A DNA stretch of 64,000 nt from Methanomassiliicoccales archaeon RumEn M1 (GTDB lineage: Archaea; Thermoplasmatota; Thermoplasmata; Methanomassiliicoccales; Methanomassiliicoccaceae): contig LJKK01000125.1 of NCBI GenBank assembly GCA_001421185.1, positions 1-64,000 on the forward strand, written 5' to 3'. The translations under genes were made by a program, and so were the position numbers. The notes under the pieces were generated by a model. That model searched no databases, had not been told where the DNA came from, and saw only the letters and a program-made list of their open reading frames with translations. Shown one piece after another: positions 50,116 to 59,395 of the stretch. Every line of letters starts with the position of its first letter. Positions within the stretch are counted from its first letter, which is position 1.

Positions 50116-52517
50116 TCTACCTCGAGCTGGAGAACTATCGCCGCTTCCGCTCGGCCCGGCTGGAGTTCCCGGACGGCGTCATCGGCATCATGGGGCCGAA
50201 CGGCTCAGGAAAGTCGACGCTGATCGAGGCCATCTCCTGGGTGCTGTTCGGCAGCGGCAGCGTGGACCGCACCGACAAGGAGGGCATCAAGCGCTCCGGG
50301 GCCGAGGCCCATGAGGACTGCTCGGTCATGCTCCAGTTCGAGCTGGGAGGGGTGCAGTACCAGGTCCGCCGGACCCTGCGGGGGAAGAGCCTCAAGGCCG
50401 ACGCCCAGCTGCTCGCCAACGGGGAGGTGCTGGCATCCAGCGAGCGGTCCGTCACCTCCCAGGTGGAGAAGGTCCTGGGGATGGACCATCGCGCCTTCTT
50501 CCAATCGGTGTTCGCTCGTCAGAAGGAGCTGTCGGCCCTGTCAGCGTTGCCGCCGGCCGAGCGGAAGAAGCTCATCGTCCGCATGCTGGACCTCGATGTC
50601 CTGCAGAAGGTCATTGACGACATCAAGCGGGACGAGCGGGATGAGAAGAAGGACCTGCAGTTCATCAGCGATCAGCTGCTGACCGCCGACGGGAGGCCGA
50701 AGCGGGAGGTGCTGGAAGAGGAGAGGGCGTCGCTGGAGGAGGAGCTCAAGGTGCTCCATGGCCAGCTGGACGATGCCAACAAGGAAGTGGAGAGGCTGGA
50801 GGTGGAGCTGGAGAAGGCCCAGGGGCAGAAGGAGTGGGTCGCGCTCAAGGAGAAGGAGTACCGTCAGCGCGATGCTCGACTGTTGGAGAAGCGCTCCGAG
50901 CTGAAGAACCTGACCGAGCGGCGAGAGGCCGCCGAAAAGGAGATTGCAACGCTGAAGGACCGCCTGGTCAAGCTGCCCGAGCTGAGAGAGAGGAGCGAGG
51001 AATACAGATCGCTCCTGGTGGCGAAGGAATCGATGGAGGATGCCCGCGTGGCGCACGAGGGGCGGGGATCGCTGCTCGAATCGCTGCGGCAGACCGACGA
51101 GGACATCGTCAGAGCCGAGCGGTCCATGGCCGACGCCAGGACGCAAAGGCAGGAGCTGAAGGACCCCCGGGCAAGCCTGGACAAGGTCTCCGAGAACCTT
51201 GATGCGCTGGACTCGGAGATCTCGGACAAGCGGAACGACATATCGGTGGCGGAGGCCGAGGTCCGGCGCCTGCAGCTCGACGCGGAGGAGCTGGTGAGCG
51301 AGCGCTCCAAGATCCGGTCGCTGGGTCCCGAAAGCGTATGCCCCACCTGCCGAAGGACCCTGGGGGAGCACCACACACATCTCGTGGCCGTCCTGGAGGA
51401 GCAGCGGCAGGAGGTCGAGGCCGCCATCACGGCCAAGAATGCGGACATCGAACGGCTGCGGAACGAGCTCGACACCCTGCAGAGAAGGAAGGCGGTCCTC
51501 GAGGAGCGGAGGAAGAAGCTGCAGGACGAGGACCGGAGAGCGGGCGACCTGGACGCCCGGCTGAAGCAGGCGGCCGAGAACCTCGATTCCCTCAGGGCGA
51601 GGCGTAACTCGCTGGCGGACAAGCTGGAAAAGATGGGCGCCGACGATTTCGACGAGGATGCGTACCGGAGCATCAAGGAGCGCCTTCGCGACCTGCGGGC
51701 TGCGGCGGACAGGTACCAGGCGCTGTCCGGCGAGGCCGCCAGACTTCCGGACCTGATGGAGAGGAAGGAGGAGCTGGATGCCAGCATCGTCCTGCGCTCG
51801 CAGGAGGTGGAGAGCATGCAGGCCGAGCTGGCCGCCATCGGCTACGAGGAAGGGGACCTGGAGAGGGCCCAGACGGCGCACACCGAGGCCGTCAGGGCCC
51901 GGGAGAGAGGCTACGGGGAGGTGTCCCTGAAGGTCGAGGCCATCGAGTACACCGAGAGGAGGCTAGCCGACAAGGACAAGGCCATCGCCGACATCGACGA
52001 GATGGAGCGGAGCATCGAAGGCCGTACCAGAAAAGTGCAGGAGCTGGCCACCCTAGTACAGGTGATGGGGGACTTCAAGCAGAACGTGATGGAGCGCATC
52101 ACGCCGACGCTGTCGGAGATCGCCTCGGAGCTGTTCGACACCATCACCGACTCCCGCTACGGAGGCATCGAGGTCGACGAGAACTACGACCTCCACATCT
52201 ACGACGGCGGTATCAAGTATCCTTTGTCCCGCTTCTCCGGCGGCGAGGGGGACCTGGCCAATCTATGCCTGCGGCTGGCGATCTCCCGCGTGCTGGCCGA
52301 CCGTTCGGGCAACGACATGAACTTCCTGGTCCTGGACGAGATATTCGGCTCGCAGGACCAGGTGCGCAAGAGGGCGATAATGGAAACGCTCAACCGCCTG
52401 GAGAGACGGTTCCACCAGATCATCCTGATCACTCACATTGACGACACCAAGGACATGATGAGCAATGTGGTGACCGTGCGGGAACTGAGCGACGGCACCA
52501 GCGACCTGCTGGTCTGA
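50112..52517 (+). CDS. rad50: DNA double-strand break repair ATPase Rad50, probable CTG start
   Basis: An 801-residue SMC-like ATPase. Walker A GPNGSGKST (28-36), long coiled coils (~170-650) interrupted by the zinc hook C410-PT-C413, signature FSGGEGD (708-714) and Walker B FLVLDE (738-743). The conserved N-terminus IYLELENYRRFRSARLEFPDG precedes the first ATG (50190) and there is no ATG, GTG or TTG in frame; CTG at 50112, overlapping the mre11 TGA, is the best start. An ATG start would delete strand one of the ATPase. Confidence 0.92.
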   Translation: MIYLELENYRRFRSARLEFPDGVIGIMGPNGSGKSTLIEAISWVLFGSGSVDRTDKEGIKRSGAEAHEDCSVMLQFELGGVQYQVRRTLRGKSLKADAQLLANGEVLASSERSVTSQVEKVLGMDHRAFFQSVFARQKELSALSALPPAERKKLIVRMLDLDVLQKVIDDIKRDERDEKKDLQFISDQLLTADGRPKREVLEEERASLEEELKVLHGQLDDANKEVERLEVELEKAQGQKEWVALKEKEYRQRDARLLEKRSELKNLTERREAAEKEIATLKDRLVKLPELRERSEEYRSLLVAKESMEDARVAHEGRGSLLESLRQTDEDIVRAERSMADARTQRQELKDPRASLDKVSENLDALDSEISDKRNDISVAEAEVRRLQLDAEELVSERSKIRSLGPESVCPTCRRTLGEHHTHLVAVLEEQRQEVEAAITAKNADIERLRNELDTLQRRKAVLEERRKKLQDEDRRAGDLDARLKQAAENLDSLRARRNSLADKLEKMGADDFDEDAYRSIKERLRDLRAAADRYQALSGEAARLPDLMERKEELDASIVLRSQEVESMQAELAAIGYEEGDLERAQTAHTEAVRARERGYGEVSLKVEAIEYTERRLADKDKAIADIDEMERSIEGRTRKVQELATLVQVMGDFKQNVMERITPTLSEIASELFDTITDSRYGGIEVDENYDLHIYDGGIKYPLSRFSGGEGDLANLCLRLAISRVLADRSGNDMNFLVLDEIFGSQDQVRKRAIMETLNRLERRFHQIILITHIDDTKDMMSNVVTVRELSDGTSDLLV

Positions 52518-52518
52518 C

Positions 52519-53388
52519 CTACATCCGGGAGATGATCTCCCGCCGCTTGGCCTCGTACTCCTCCTTCGATATGAGCCCCTTGTCCAGAAGCTCCTTGAGC
52601 TTCACCAGCCGCTCCTCCGCCTCCACGGGGGAGATGGGCGGAGCGACGGGAGACGGCACGTACTGCGTGGGCGCCTGCACCCTCACGTTCTGCCATGATG
52701 GGTTGAGCATGGCCTCCTCGGCCAGCTTGCGGACGTAGAACGGCTTCGGGATGTCGTCCCACTTGACCGCCCCGCGGTGGTCGGAGCGCAGCGCCGGGTG
52801 GTCGGAATCGATCCCGCCGGTCTCGCCGGACGTGGAGAACATGACGTCGCCGAAGCCCAGGATGCGCTCCGGCAGGGTCTGGTGGACCGTGACGTTGGAG
52901 ATGCGCTCATGCCGCGTGTCGCCGAACCGGATGTTGAACACTCCGTACTGCGTCATGATGCGCCGGTCGGTGATCGCGAACGCGGTGTGCGTCCAGACGA
53001 TGTAATCGTACAGGAAGGCGAACAGGCCGACCAGCACCGGGGCGAACGAGATGATGCCGTTGCCGTACAGTCCCAGGGCATCGATGGCCACCACGGCCAG
53101 GCCCACCGCCATGGACACCAGGCCCATGTGCAGCGTGGACACCGGCATGAGCAGCAGAAGAGCGGCCAGCACGACCCAGGTGGTCCAATCGGCCTCCAGC
53201 GTGCCGATCGAATCGTAGGCGAAGGACAGCGCGAATCCGAAGATCACCGTCAGTATGAGGAGCACCAGGGGCTGGACGAAGTACACGATGGAGGACGGTC
53301 TTCCCTCCCACAACAGCCTCTCCCCGGTGGCGAGGCGGCTGCGCGGGAAGATCGGCCCCCTCTGCAGCGCGGGGGAGGGGTCGGTCAT
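52519..53388 (-). CDS. Membrane protein with PH-like (YdbS/bPH2) domain and SHOCT tail
   Basis: A 289-residue protein. Four membrane helices lie in residues ~38-150; a bPH2 domain follows (YDYIVWTHTAFAITDRRIMTQYG, RISNVTVHQTLPERILGFGDVMF), and the C-terminus is a SHOCT domain (LKELLDKGLISKEEYEAKRREI). Function unknown; such proteins sit in membranes and oligomerise. Convergent with rad50, only one base apart. It is followed by a 36-base gap and the BioD/DRTGG gene on the same strand. Confidence 0.85.
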   Translation of the reverse strand: MTDPSPALQRGPIFPRSRLATGERLLWEGRPSSIVYFVQPLVLLILTVIFGFALSFAYDSIGTLEADWTTWVVLAALLLLMPVSTLHMGLVSMAVGLAVVAIDALGLYGNGIISFAPVLVGLFAFLYDYIVWTHTAFAITDRRIMTQYGVFNIRFGDTRHERISNVTVHQTLPERILGFGDVMFSTSGETGGIDSDHPALRSDHRGAVKWDDIPKPFYVRKLAEEAMLNPSWQNVRVQAPTQYVPSPVAPPISPVEAEERLVKLKELLDKGLISKEEYEAKRREIISRM

Positions 53389-53424
53389 CGGTTCACCAGA
53401 TGGGCGAGCCGGATATATTACGAA

Positions 53425-54426
53425 TCACACGCCCCACACGGCCTCCAGGTCCACATGCTCGCGGACGGTCCGGGCGATCAGCTCGATCTTCTCGCCGTCC
53501 TCCGGATCGATGCGGGCGATGAGGTGGTCGATGCGATCGGACGCCTCCAGGGTGTTCAGGTCGGTGAGCAGTATCGGAACGCCCTCCTCGTACGCCTTCA
53601 CCATCACCGTCCGGGCGGGCGGCATTCCGCCTGTCAGCACCAGACAGGAGGTGTCGGTGGACAGCGCCGCCATCTGGATGTCGGTGCGGTCCCCGCCGGT
53701 GATGAGGGCCTTGCGGGCCGCCCGGCGCATGTGGGTCAACGCCGTCTCCGGGCTCATGGCCCCTATCATCAGGTTCTCGACCCGTTCGTCCAGTCGCTCT
53801 GCGCCCTGCGCCACCCGGGCGTCCAGGGCCTCGGCGACCTCCCGCACGGTGTAATGTCGAAGCCGCGGCACGGCGGGCACCTCGCCCAGCACCTTCACCC
53901 CGTGGTCCCTGAGCAGCCGCCCGGGGCCGGGGTCGGAGACGTTGTTCAGTATCACCCCGCGGAACTCTAGGGGATACTGCTCCATCGCCCCTCGCAGCAT
54001 GCATATCTTGTCCAGGGCGGGCAGGGTGGCCGATGACACCAGTACCACGGCCGCGTCGGTGGCGTGGGCGATCGCCAGCCCCGACACCCCGCCCATGCAC
54101 CCGGTGAAGATGTCCCGCGTGCCCTCTATGAGCATGCGGTCCGCCCCTTCCCGCAGCCGCTCGCACGATGCCACGATATCGTCCAGCGCGATGGGGCGGG
54201 AGGCGTCGTACACGAAGGGCGACAGCTCCTCCTCGCTCCATCTCAGGCCCAGCGCTCGCTTCATGAGGTAGGCGTCCTGATCGAACAGCCTTCCCTCGTG
54301 GCACATGGTCACCTCCCGGAAGGGCTTGAAGTAGCCGACCTTGTCGCGGACGTTCTTGGCCAGGCCAAGCGCCATCATGCTCTTCCCCGAACGCTCGGTG
54401 ACCGATCCCAGAAACAGGTTCCTCAT
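53425..54426 (-). CDS. BioD-like/DRTGG-domain protein (phosphotransacetylase N-terminal type)
   Basis: A 333-residue protein. The N-terminal P-loop-like region MRNLFLGSVTERSGKSMMALGLA matches the AAA/BioD-type NTPase domain found before phosphotransacetylases, and the C-terminal half is a DRTGG domain (ALITGGDRTDIQMAAL). No phosphotransacetylase catalytic domain is present. Linked to the ADP-forming acetyl-CoA synthetase genes by a four-base overlap with acdB, it could sense metabolites or regulate this enzyme. Confidence 0.82.
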   Translation of the reverse strand: MRNLFLGSVTERSGKSMMALGLAKNVRDKVGYFKPFREVTMCHEGRLFDQDAYLMKRALGLRWSEEELSPFVYDASRPIALDDIVASCERLREGADRMLIEGTRDIFTGCMGGVSGLAIAHATDAAVVLVSSATLPALDKICMLRGAMEQYPLEFRGVILNNVSDPGPGRLLRDHGVKVLGEVPAVPRLRHYTVREVAEALDARVAQGAERLDERVENLMIGAMSPETALTHMRRAARKALITGGDRTDIQMAALSTDTSCLVLTGGMPPARTVMVKAYEEGVPILLTDLNTLEASDRIDHLIARIDPEDGEKIELIARTVREHVDLEAVWGV

Positions 54427-55115
54427 CGCTTATCCCTCCTGATGGTTACCAGGGCATCGACCGCGCCGCACCCCTGGCCTTCGTCCCCCACCATGACCGG
54501 GTTGATCTCGAACTCGGTTATCTGGGGAAAATCGGCGGCTATCTGGGCCACCCTGAACAGGACGTCCTTGAGGGCCGGTATGTCGGCCCGCTTCCTTCCT
54601 CGGGCCCCGGCCAGTATGGGATACGCCCGGATGGAGCGTATCATCTCGTCCACGCGGCGCTCCGACAGCGGCGCGATCGCATGGCTCACGTCCTTCATGA
54701 TCTCCACGAAGATGCCTCCCAGGCCGAACGTCATGACCGGACCGAACTGGTCGTCCCGTACCATCCCCACGATGACCTCCCGGCCGGAGAACATGCCCTC
54801 CACGGTGGCGCCGTCCACCCGGGCGTCGGGAAGGCGGGAGCGCACCCGGGCCATCATCAGTTCGTATTCCCGACGCGCCATTTCCTCCGAGTCGATGCCG
54901 ACCACCACGCCGCCCACGTCGGTCTTGTGCGCTATGTCGGGGGACGCCACCTTGAGAACGACCGGGAACCCGATGCGCTTCGCGATCTCGGCCGCCTGCT
55001 GGGCGCTGCGCGCCAGGCCCTCGGGCGGCACGTTCACGCCATAGGCCCGGAGGATCTCCTTGCCCTCGGCCTCGCTCAGGGCGGTGCGGCCCTCCGCCAT
55101 GGCGGCATCGAGCAC
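54423..55115 (-). CDS. acdB: Acetate--CoA ligase (ADP-forming), beta (ATP-grasp) subunit
   Basis: A 230-residue ATP-grasp subunit that passes phosphate to ADP in the acetyl-CoA + ADP + Pi reaction used for energy conservation. Segments: LSEAEGKEILRAYGVNVPPE, GFPVVLKVASPDIAHKTDVGGV (nucleotide site), GPVMTFGLGGIFVEIMKDVSH and EINPVMVG. The start is a GTG at 55115, 27 bases after acdA; ATG 55100 is an alternative. Substrate acids other than acetate are possible. Confidence 0.88.
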   Translation of the reverse strand: MLDAAMAEGRTALSEAEGKEILRAYGVNVPPEGLARSAQQAAEIAKRIGFPVVLKVASPDIAHKTDVGGVVVGIDSEEMARREYELMMARVRSRLPDARVDGATVEGMFSGREVIVGMVRDDQFGPVMTFGLGGIFVEIMKDVSHAIAPLSERRVDEMIRSIRAYPILAGARGRKRADIPALKDVLFRVAQIAADFPQITEFEINPVMVGDEGQGCGAVDALVTIRRDKR

Positions 55116-55141
55116 CTTCCGGGCTCGATCGCGGTCGCCGT

Positions 55142-56517
55142 CTATCGGGGCCCCGGCACGTCATCGATGCGGCCCCTCTCCTGATAGTGGACCATTGCGG
55201 CCAGCGCCCGGACGGCCCGGTCGGGGGATTCGTAGTTGGGAATGCCCGCCTCCTTCAAGATGGCAGCGCCGGCGGCCATGTCCGCCCCTCCCACCCAGGC
55301 CGCCACCATGGGCTTGCCGGTCTTGCCCGCGTAGGTGGACAGCAGCATCGCCACCTCGGTGACGTCCAGCAGGTCGCTGGGCGCCACCATGGCCAGGACG
55401 CAGTTGACCCCGGGATCGTCCAGCACCGCGCTCAACGCCACCTCGTACCGCTTGGCGTCGGCGTCCCCAATGACGTCCACGGGGTTGTAGAGGTTCGCCT
55501 CCTCCGGCAGCCCCTCCTTCATCCTTTCCACCGTCTCCCTGCTGAAGCTGGCCATGGTGAGCCCGTGGTCCGAGCAGGCATCGGCGGCCATGACCCCCAG
55601 GCCGCCCGCGTGGTGACTATGGCCACCCCGTCGCCGCGCGGCAGCGGCATGCTGGCGAACGCCTGCAGGAGATCGAAGAACTCGTCCAGCGTCTTTACCC
55701 GCAGCACCCCGGCCTCGGCCATGGCCGCGCTGTACACACTGTCGCTACCGGACAGCGCCCCGGTGTGGGACGAGGCGGCCTTGGCCCCGGTGGACGTCCT
55801 TCCGGACTTCAGGGCGATGATGGGCTTGCACCGTGACGTGGATGACGCCTGCTCGATGAACTCCCGCCCCCGGCGCATCCCTTCCACGTACATGCCGATG
55901 ACCCGGGTGTCGGGATCGTCGCGGAAGTAGGCCAGAAGGTCGGCCTCGTCGATGTCCAGCTTGTTGCCCACCGAGACGAACTGCGAGAAGCCGATCCTCG
56001 TCCCCTTGGCCCAGTCCAGCAGTATCGTCCCCATCGCTCCCGATTGCGACGTCACCGCCACATGGCCGGAGAGCGGGAAGTCGTCGGTGAACGTCGCGTT
56101 CATCCGATTACGGGTGCTTATGACGCCCAGGCAGTTGGGCCCCAGCACCCTTACGCCATATCGGGAAGCGATCTCCCCCACGCGACGCTCCAGCTCGGCC
56201 CCCTCGGGCCCGACCTCGCGGAAACCGGCCGAGATGATGACGGCGACCTTGACGCCCTTCTCCCCCGCCTGCTCCATGACCGTCGGCACGACGGTGCTGG
56301 GGACGACCACCACGGCCATGTCGACCGGTCCCGGTATCGCCATGACGTCGGGGTACGCCCTTCGCCCCAAGATCTCGTCCGCCTTGGGATGGACAGGGTA
56401 CAGCTCTCCCGAGTAGCCGGAGGCGATGATGTTGCGAAGGACCACATGACCGACCTTCTCAGGACGGGGCGAGGCCCCGATGACCGCGATGGACCTTGCC
56501 TCAAAGAGCTCCCTCAT
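55142..56517 (-). CDS. acdA: Acetate--CoA ligase (ADP-forming), alpha subunit, with one frameshift
   Basis: CoA-binding subunit. The upstream frame (to ~55612) has IAVIGASPRPEKVGHVVLRN, VLGPNCLGVI, VTSQSGAMGTILLDWA, SSHTGALSGSD (catalytic His). The downstream frame starts in AADACSDHGLTM and continues YNPVDVIGDAD to VAAWVGGADM. A missing A at about 55611 (ACCACG for ACCAACG) would restore VTNAGGLGVMAAD and a 458-residue protein. It is followed by acdB. Single-base loss in an otherwise clean gene; sequencing error is likely. Confidence 0.88.
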
Positions 56518-56554
56518 TCCCGACCCCTATGGGCAATGGCATGCCGCGATATTA

Positions 56555-57433
56555 TCACTTGTGCATGTGGTACGCATGGAGGGTGGCCTGGTCATGGACA
56601 TGGACCTCCTTCTTCCGGTGCGGTATCGACAGCAGGTCCATCATCTGGAAGGCGTTCTTGACGCCCCTTGCCAGTCCGTTGTTGGTGAAATAAACTCGAA
56701 CGTCCTCCGCCTTGCCTTCCAGGCGCTCGATGACGTCGGCCCATGGCCTCAGCTCGTCCTCGGCGTACAGGTAGTCCTGCCCTTGAGGGCCCTCCTCGTC
56801 GGACCATTCGCGGCTCTGGCCGTGGAACCGCAGGTATGCGTGATCGGCCGTGACGTCCTGCACCGGCCGGAAGCCCGCCCCGTCCACCTGCACGGTCGCG
56901 ACGTTGTAGGACGACAGCAGCTTCGACGTGCTGGGATCGAGCGTCGTGCGGTCGTCGAGCCACGAACGGTGGCGGAACTCCACCGCGTAGCGGTACTTCT
57001 CGGTGTCCAAGGAGGCCAGCACCGTCTCCAGCACGTTCAGGGCATCGTCCCTCATCTGGAACGAGGGGGAGAGCTGCAGCAGCACCGCTCCCAGGAGGCC
57101 GTTCCCGGCCAGCGGCTTGATGCACGTTTCCTCGAAGACCGTCGCCTCTATGCTGGCCCTGTCCCCTTCCATGGCGACCATGGCCTCATGCGTCACTGTC
57201 CGGGGCATCTTGAACGAGTACTCGAAGCCCTCGAGCGGCTTCCCCTTGCGTATCCAGCCGTTGACCATGATCTCATTGGGGGCGCGATGGAAGGTGCTGT
57301 TCACCTCCACTGTGGTGAAGAAGGACGCGTAGTATCGTAGCCACTCCTCCTTCTTTCTGGCCAGGGCTACTGGGTAGAACCGTCCGACCCAATCCTCGTA
57401 GGACCATCCGCTGCAACCGATGAGCACAGACAC
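56555..57433 (-). CDS. DUF72 family protein
   Basis: A 292-residue DUF72 protein of unknown function, TIM-barrel-like fold. Family marks: IGCSGWSYEDWVGRFYP, FFTTVEVNSTFHRAPN, SFKMPRTVTHEA, AVEFRHRSWL, YLRFHGQ and VRVYFTNNGLARGVKNA. A GTG at 57433 gives the family start; a TATA box ATATAATT (57461-57468) is 28-35 bases upstream, implying a leader of a few bases. The frame stays open far upstream, but that part has no DUF72 resemblance. Confidence 0.88.
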   Translation of the reverse strand: MSVLIGCSGWSYEDWVGRFYPVALARKKEEWLRYYASFFTTVEVNSTFHRAPNEIMVNGWIRKGKPLEGFEYSFKMPRTVTHEAMVAMEGDRASIEATVFEETCIKPLAGNGLLGAVLLQLSPSFQMRDDALNVLETVLASLDTEKYRYAVEFRHRSWLDDRTTLDPSTSKLLSSYNVATVQVDGAGFRPVQDVTADHAYLRFHGQSREWSDEEGPQGQDYLYAEDELRPWADVIERLEGKAEDVRVYFTNNGLARGVKNAFQMMDLLSIPHRKKEVHVHDQATLHAYHMHK

Positions 57434-57460
57434 CTTCTTATTGATTTCATCTCGGCCTAC

Positions 57461-57468
57461 ATATAATT
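57461..57468 (-). promoter_or_regulatory. TATA-like box of the DUF72 gene
   Basis: Reads AATTATAT on the minus strand, 28-35 bases before the GTG start at 57433. Confidence 0.5.
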
Positions 57469-57648
57469 TCTTGATTGGCGAAGAGTCGCCCATGTAACGG
57501 CCAGACGCTCGTCGGAAGGGAACGACAAAAGGATTAAGAGCAGGGAGCGCATGGTTCGACCGCTCCTTGTAAACGGAGGGGAACCGTGATCCTCCTTGCA
57601 TGCTTGGAGCGTACAGTGCGTCGTTACTATGGGTCTCTGCATGAACCT

Positions 57649-57663
57649 CCGACGTGACGTCGG
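57649..57663. repeat. Perfect palindrome CCGACGTGACGTCGG
   Basis: Seven-base arms around one central G. It is alone in a gene-free region, with no close promoter-like box; possible protein-binding site. Confidence 0.45.
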
Positions 57664-57840
57664 GTAATGATTGGAGAACAACCCCGACGCACGACAACAA
57701 CCCCCGGCCTGGGTCAGTGTGGGGAGAATAGGCGTCACGCCGTCCATGAACCAATCTGTTAAGGTCCGGGGGACAATTCGTTCTTACCTAAGGCATGAAT
57801 CAAAGGGTTTGGCCGGCCGTCGGCGCCGGCCAGGGCGCCA

Positions 57841-58569
57841 TCACCGATCATGGTGCCCGTTCTGGCGAACCGCCGGCGTGACGTTCCTGGCGCGGGGAGG
57901 AGGCAGGCGGATGCACGGGACCTCGGGAGCGGCGTGAGGTGCGTCGTCGATCCCGTCGCTCCACCATGCGTCGGCCGTAGCCGCCGGGCGGGGGCGTACC
58001 GATGGACCGTCATGATGCGGGACGCTCCTCACCTCCCTCACGGCCGGTCGGATGGTTGCTCGTTGACCGTCATGGCGCCTCATTGGCGCGTCATCGACCT
58101 CTTCGCGGACCAGGAGCCTTTGCACGGCGTCCAGCCATGAGCGCGCAGGAAAGTATCGCTGTACAAGGGCCAGGGCGCGGCGGGGGCGGGCGAAGACCAA
58201 CATGCCGATGAGGGTCGTCGCCTGGGCCACCAACAGTCCGTAGCCGGTCATCGCCCATAGCAGCCTCAGGGTGTCGAGGGCGCCCACTCTCCCGGTGTCC
58301 ATCAGCGAGGCCGCCGGCAGGACGAGAAGTCCGATCAGCTGAAGATAGGGGGCCTCGTCCCGCACCAGGAGCAGGGCCGATCCGATCAGGTAGACGGTCC
58401 CGCTGACGATCCACGGATAGAACGAGTCCGCTTCGTCCATATGTGTCAACAGCTCCGCCAGGCTCACGCTGGCCGTGAACCCGAAGAAGGATATCGTTAT
58501 CCATGGCAGGAAGGCGGTCGAGATGCTTGCGATGACGAGGGCCAATTTCAGTGCTTGTCGCCGTTCCAT
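57841..58569 (-). CDS. Hypothetical membrane protein with four predicted helices
   Basis: A 242-residue protein. Four hydrophobic segments span ~8-27, 45-66, 72-92 and 107-130 (ALKLALVIASISTAFLPW; IVSGTVYLIGSALLLV; LIGLLVLPAASL; GYGLLVAQATTLIGMLVF). The C-terminal ~100 residues are hydrophilic, rich in Arg, His and Pro, and look disordered. ATG 58569 is chosen because the membrane part begins right after it. No family recognised. Divergent from the methyltransferase gene. Confidence 0.6.
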   Translation of the reverse strand: MERRQALKLALVIASISTAFLPWITISFFGFTASVSLAELLTHMDEADSFYPWIVSGTVYLIGSALLLVRDEAPYLQLIGLLVLPAASLMDTGRVGALDTLRLLWAMTGYGLLVAQATTLIGMLVFARPRRALALVQRYFPARSWLDAVQRLLVREEVDDAPMRRHDGQRATIRPAVREVRSVPHHDGPSVRPRPAATADAWWSDGIDDAPHAAPEVPCIRLPPPRARNVTPAVRQNGHHDR

Positions 58570-58807
58570 TCTACTACCCGGCCCTCGAGCGACGGGGCAT
58601 ATGAGGTAACGTGCCATTACAATGAATCTACTCGAGCCCTTTGGAGACGACGGTCGTCGTGGCCGTGCCAAGAGGGCGGTGGTCCTAGGACGGATGACTG
58701 GAGCGATCGTGCATGGGGTCGATCGAGAACGGTCCAGCCGCGGGCGCGATCATCCGCCGGACGGCGTGCCCAGAACCTTTATCTCGGCCGCCCTCCAAGT
58801 CGATATC

Positions 58808-59395
58808 ATGGAGAAGAGGTTGGACGAGGTGTTCCGCGAGAGGACCATTCGGGACGAGGGTTTCGGCGAACTGCGGCCCCACGCCCTGCTGGTGGAGATC
58901 GTATCGGGCAGGATGGCTCCTCGGGGGAGGGCCTTGAACCTGCATTGCGGGATGGGCAGCGACAGCCTGTACCTCGCCCAGGAGGGCTATGCGGTCGCGG
59001 CCGTCGGCTTCTCCCCCCAGGACGTCGAACGGGTGAGCAAGATGGCCCAGGAGGCCAGGGCCAACGTGATCGCCTTCACCGCCGACCCGTCCGAACTGCC
59101 GTTCCATGAGGGGGAGTTCGATTTCATCGCCGACACCGGTTGCATCCATAGGCTCGATGAGGGGAAGAGGAGCGCCTTGGTGAAAGAGCTGCATCGAACC
59201 CTGCGCCGCGGAGGCCGCCTGTTCACCGTGCTTCCCAGCCTCAAGGACAACCCCCGGGGGGCCACCCGGGCGTCGATCGAGGAGATGTTCCACCCGTCCT
59301 TCGAGATCGTGCAGGTGACCGATGCTCCGGTGGAGGATGCGGGAGGGAAGGCCGAGCACCTGTACTACTACTCCATCCTGGTGGAGAAGGCGTGA
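58808..59395 (+). CDS. Class I SAM-dependent methyltransferase
   Basis: A 195-residue methyltransferase. SAM motif I is ALNLHCGMGSDSLYLAQ, with Cys where most have Gly; post-motif elements EGYAVAAVGFSP and FDFIADTGCIHRL follow, then a C-terminal beta-sheet (RLFTVLPSLKDN). The substrate is unknown. ATG 58808 gives the usual start; ACCTTTATCT at 58775-58784 is 24-33 bases upstream, consistent with a leaderless message. Convergent with the HD-domain gene (stops abut). Confidence 0.82.
   Translation: MEKRLDEVFRERTIRDEGFGELRPHALLVEIVSGRMAPRGRALNLHCGMGSDSLYLAQEGYAVAAVGFSPQDVERVSKMAQEARANVIAFTADPSELPFHEGEFDFIADTGCIHRLDEGKRSALVKELHRTLRRGGRLFTVLPSLKDNPRGATRASIEEMFHPSFEIVQVTDAPVEDAGGKAEHLYYYSILVEKA

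Larger units (their letters stand above)
57434..57840. other. Gene-free stretch with hairpins and a palindrome
   Basis: About 400 bases. Besides the DUF72 promoter it has a hairpin GGAGCG...CGCTCC (57544-57566), GGAGG...CCTCC (57576-57595) and the 15-base palindrome CCGACGTGACGTCGG (57649-57663). Short ORFs here have no coding support. Confidence 0.5.
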
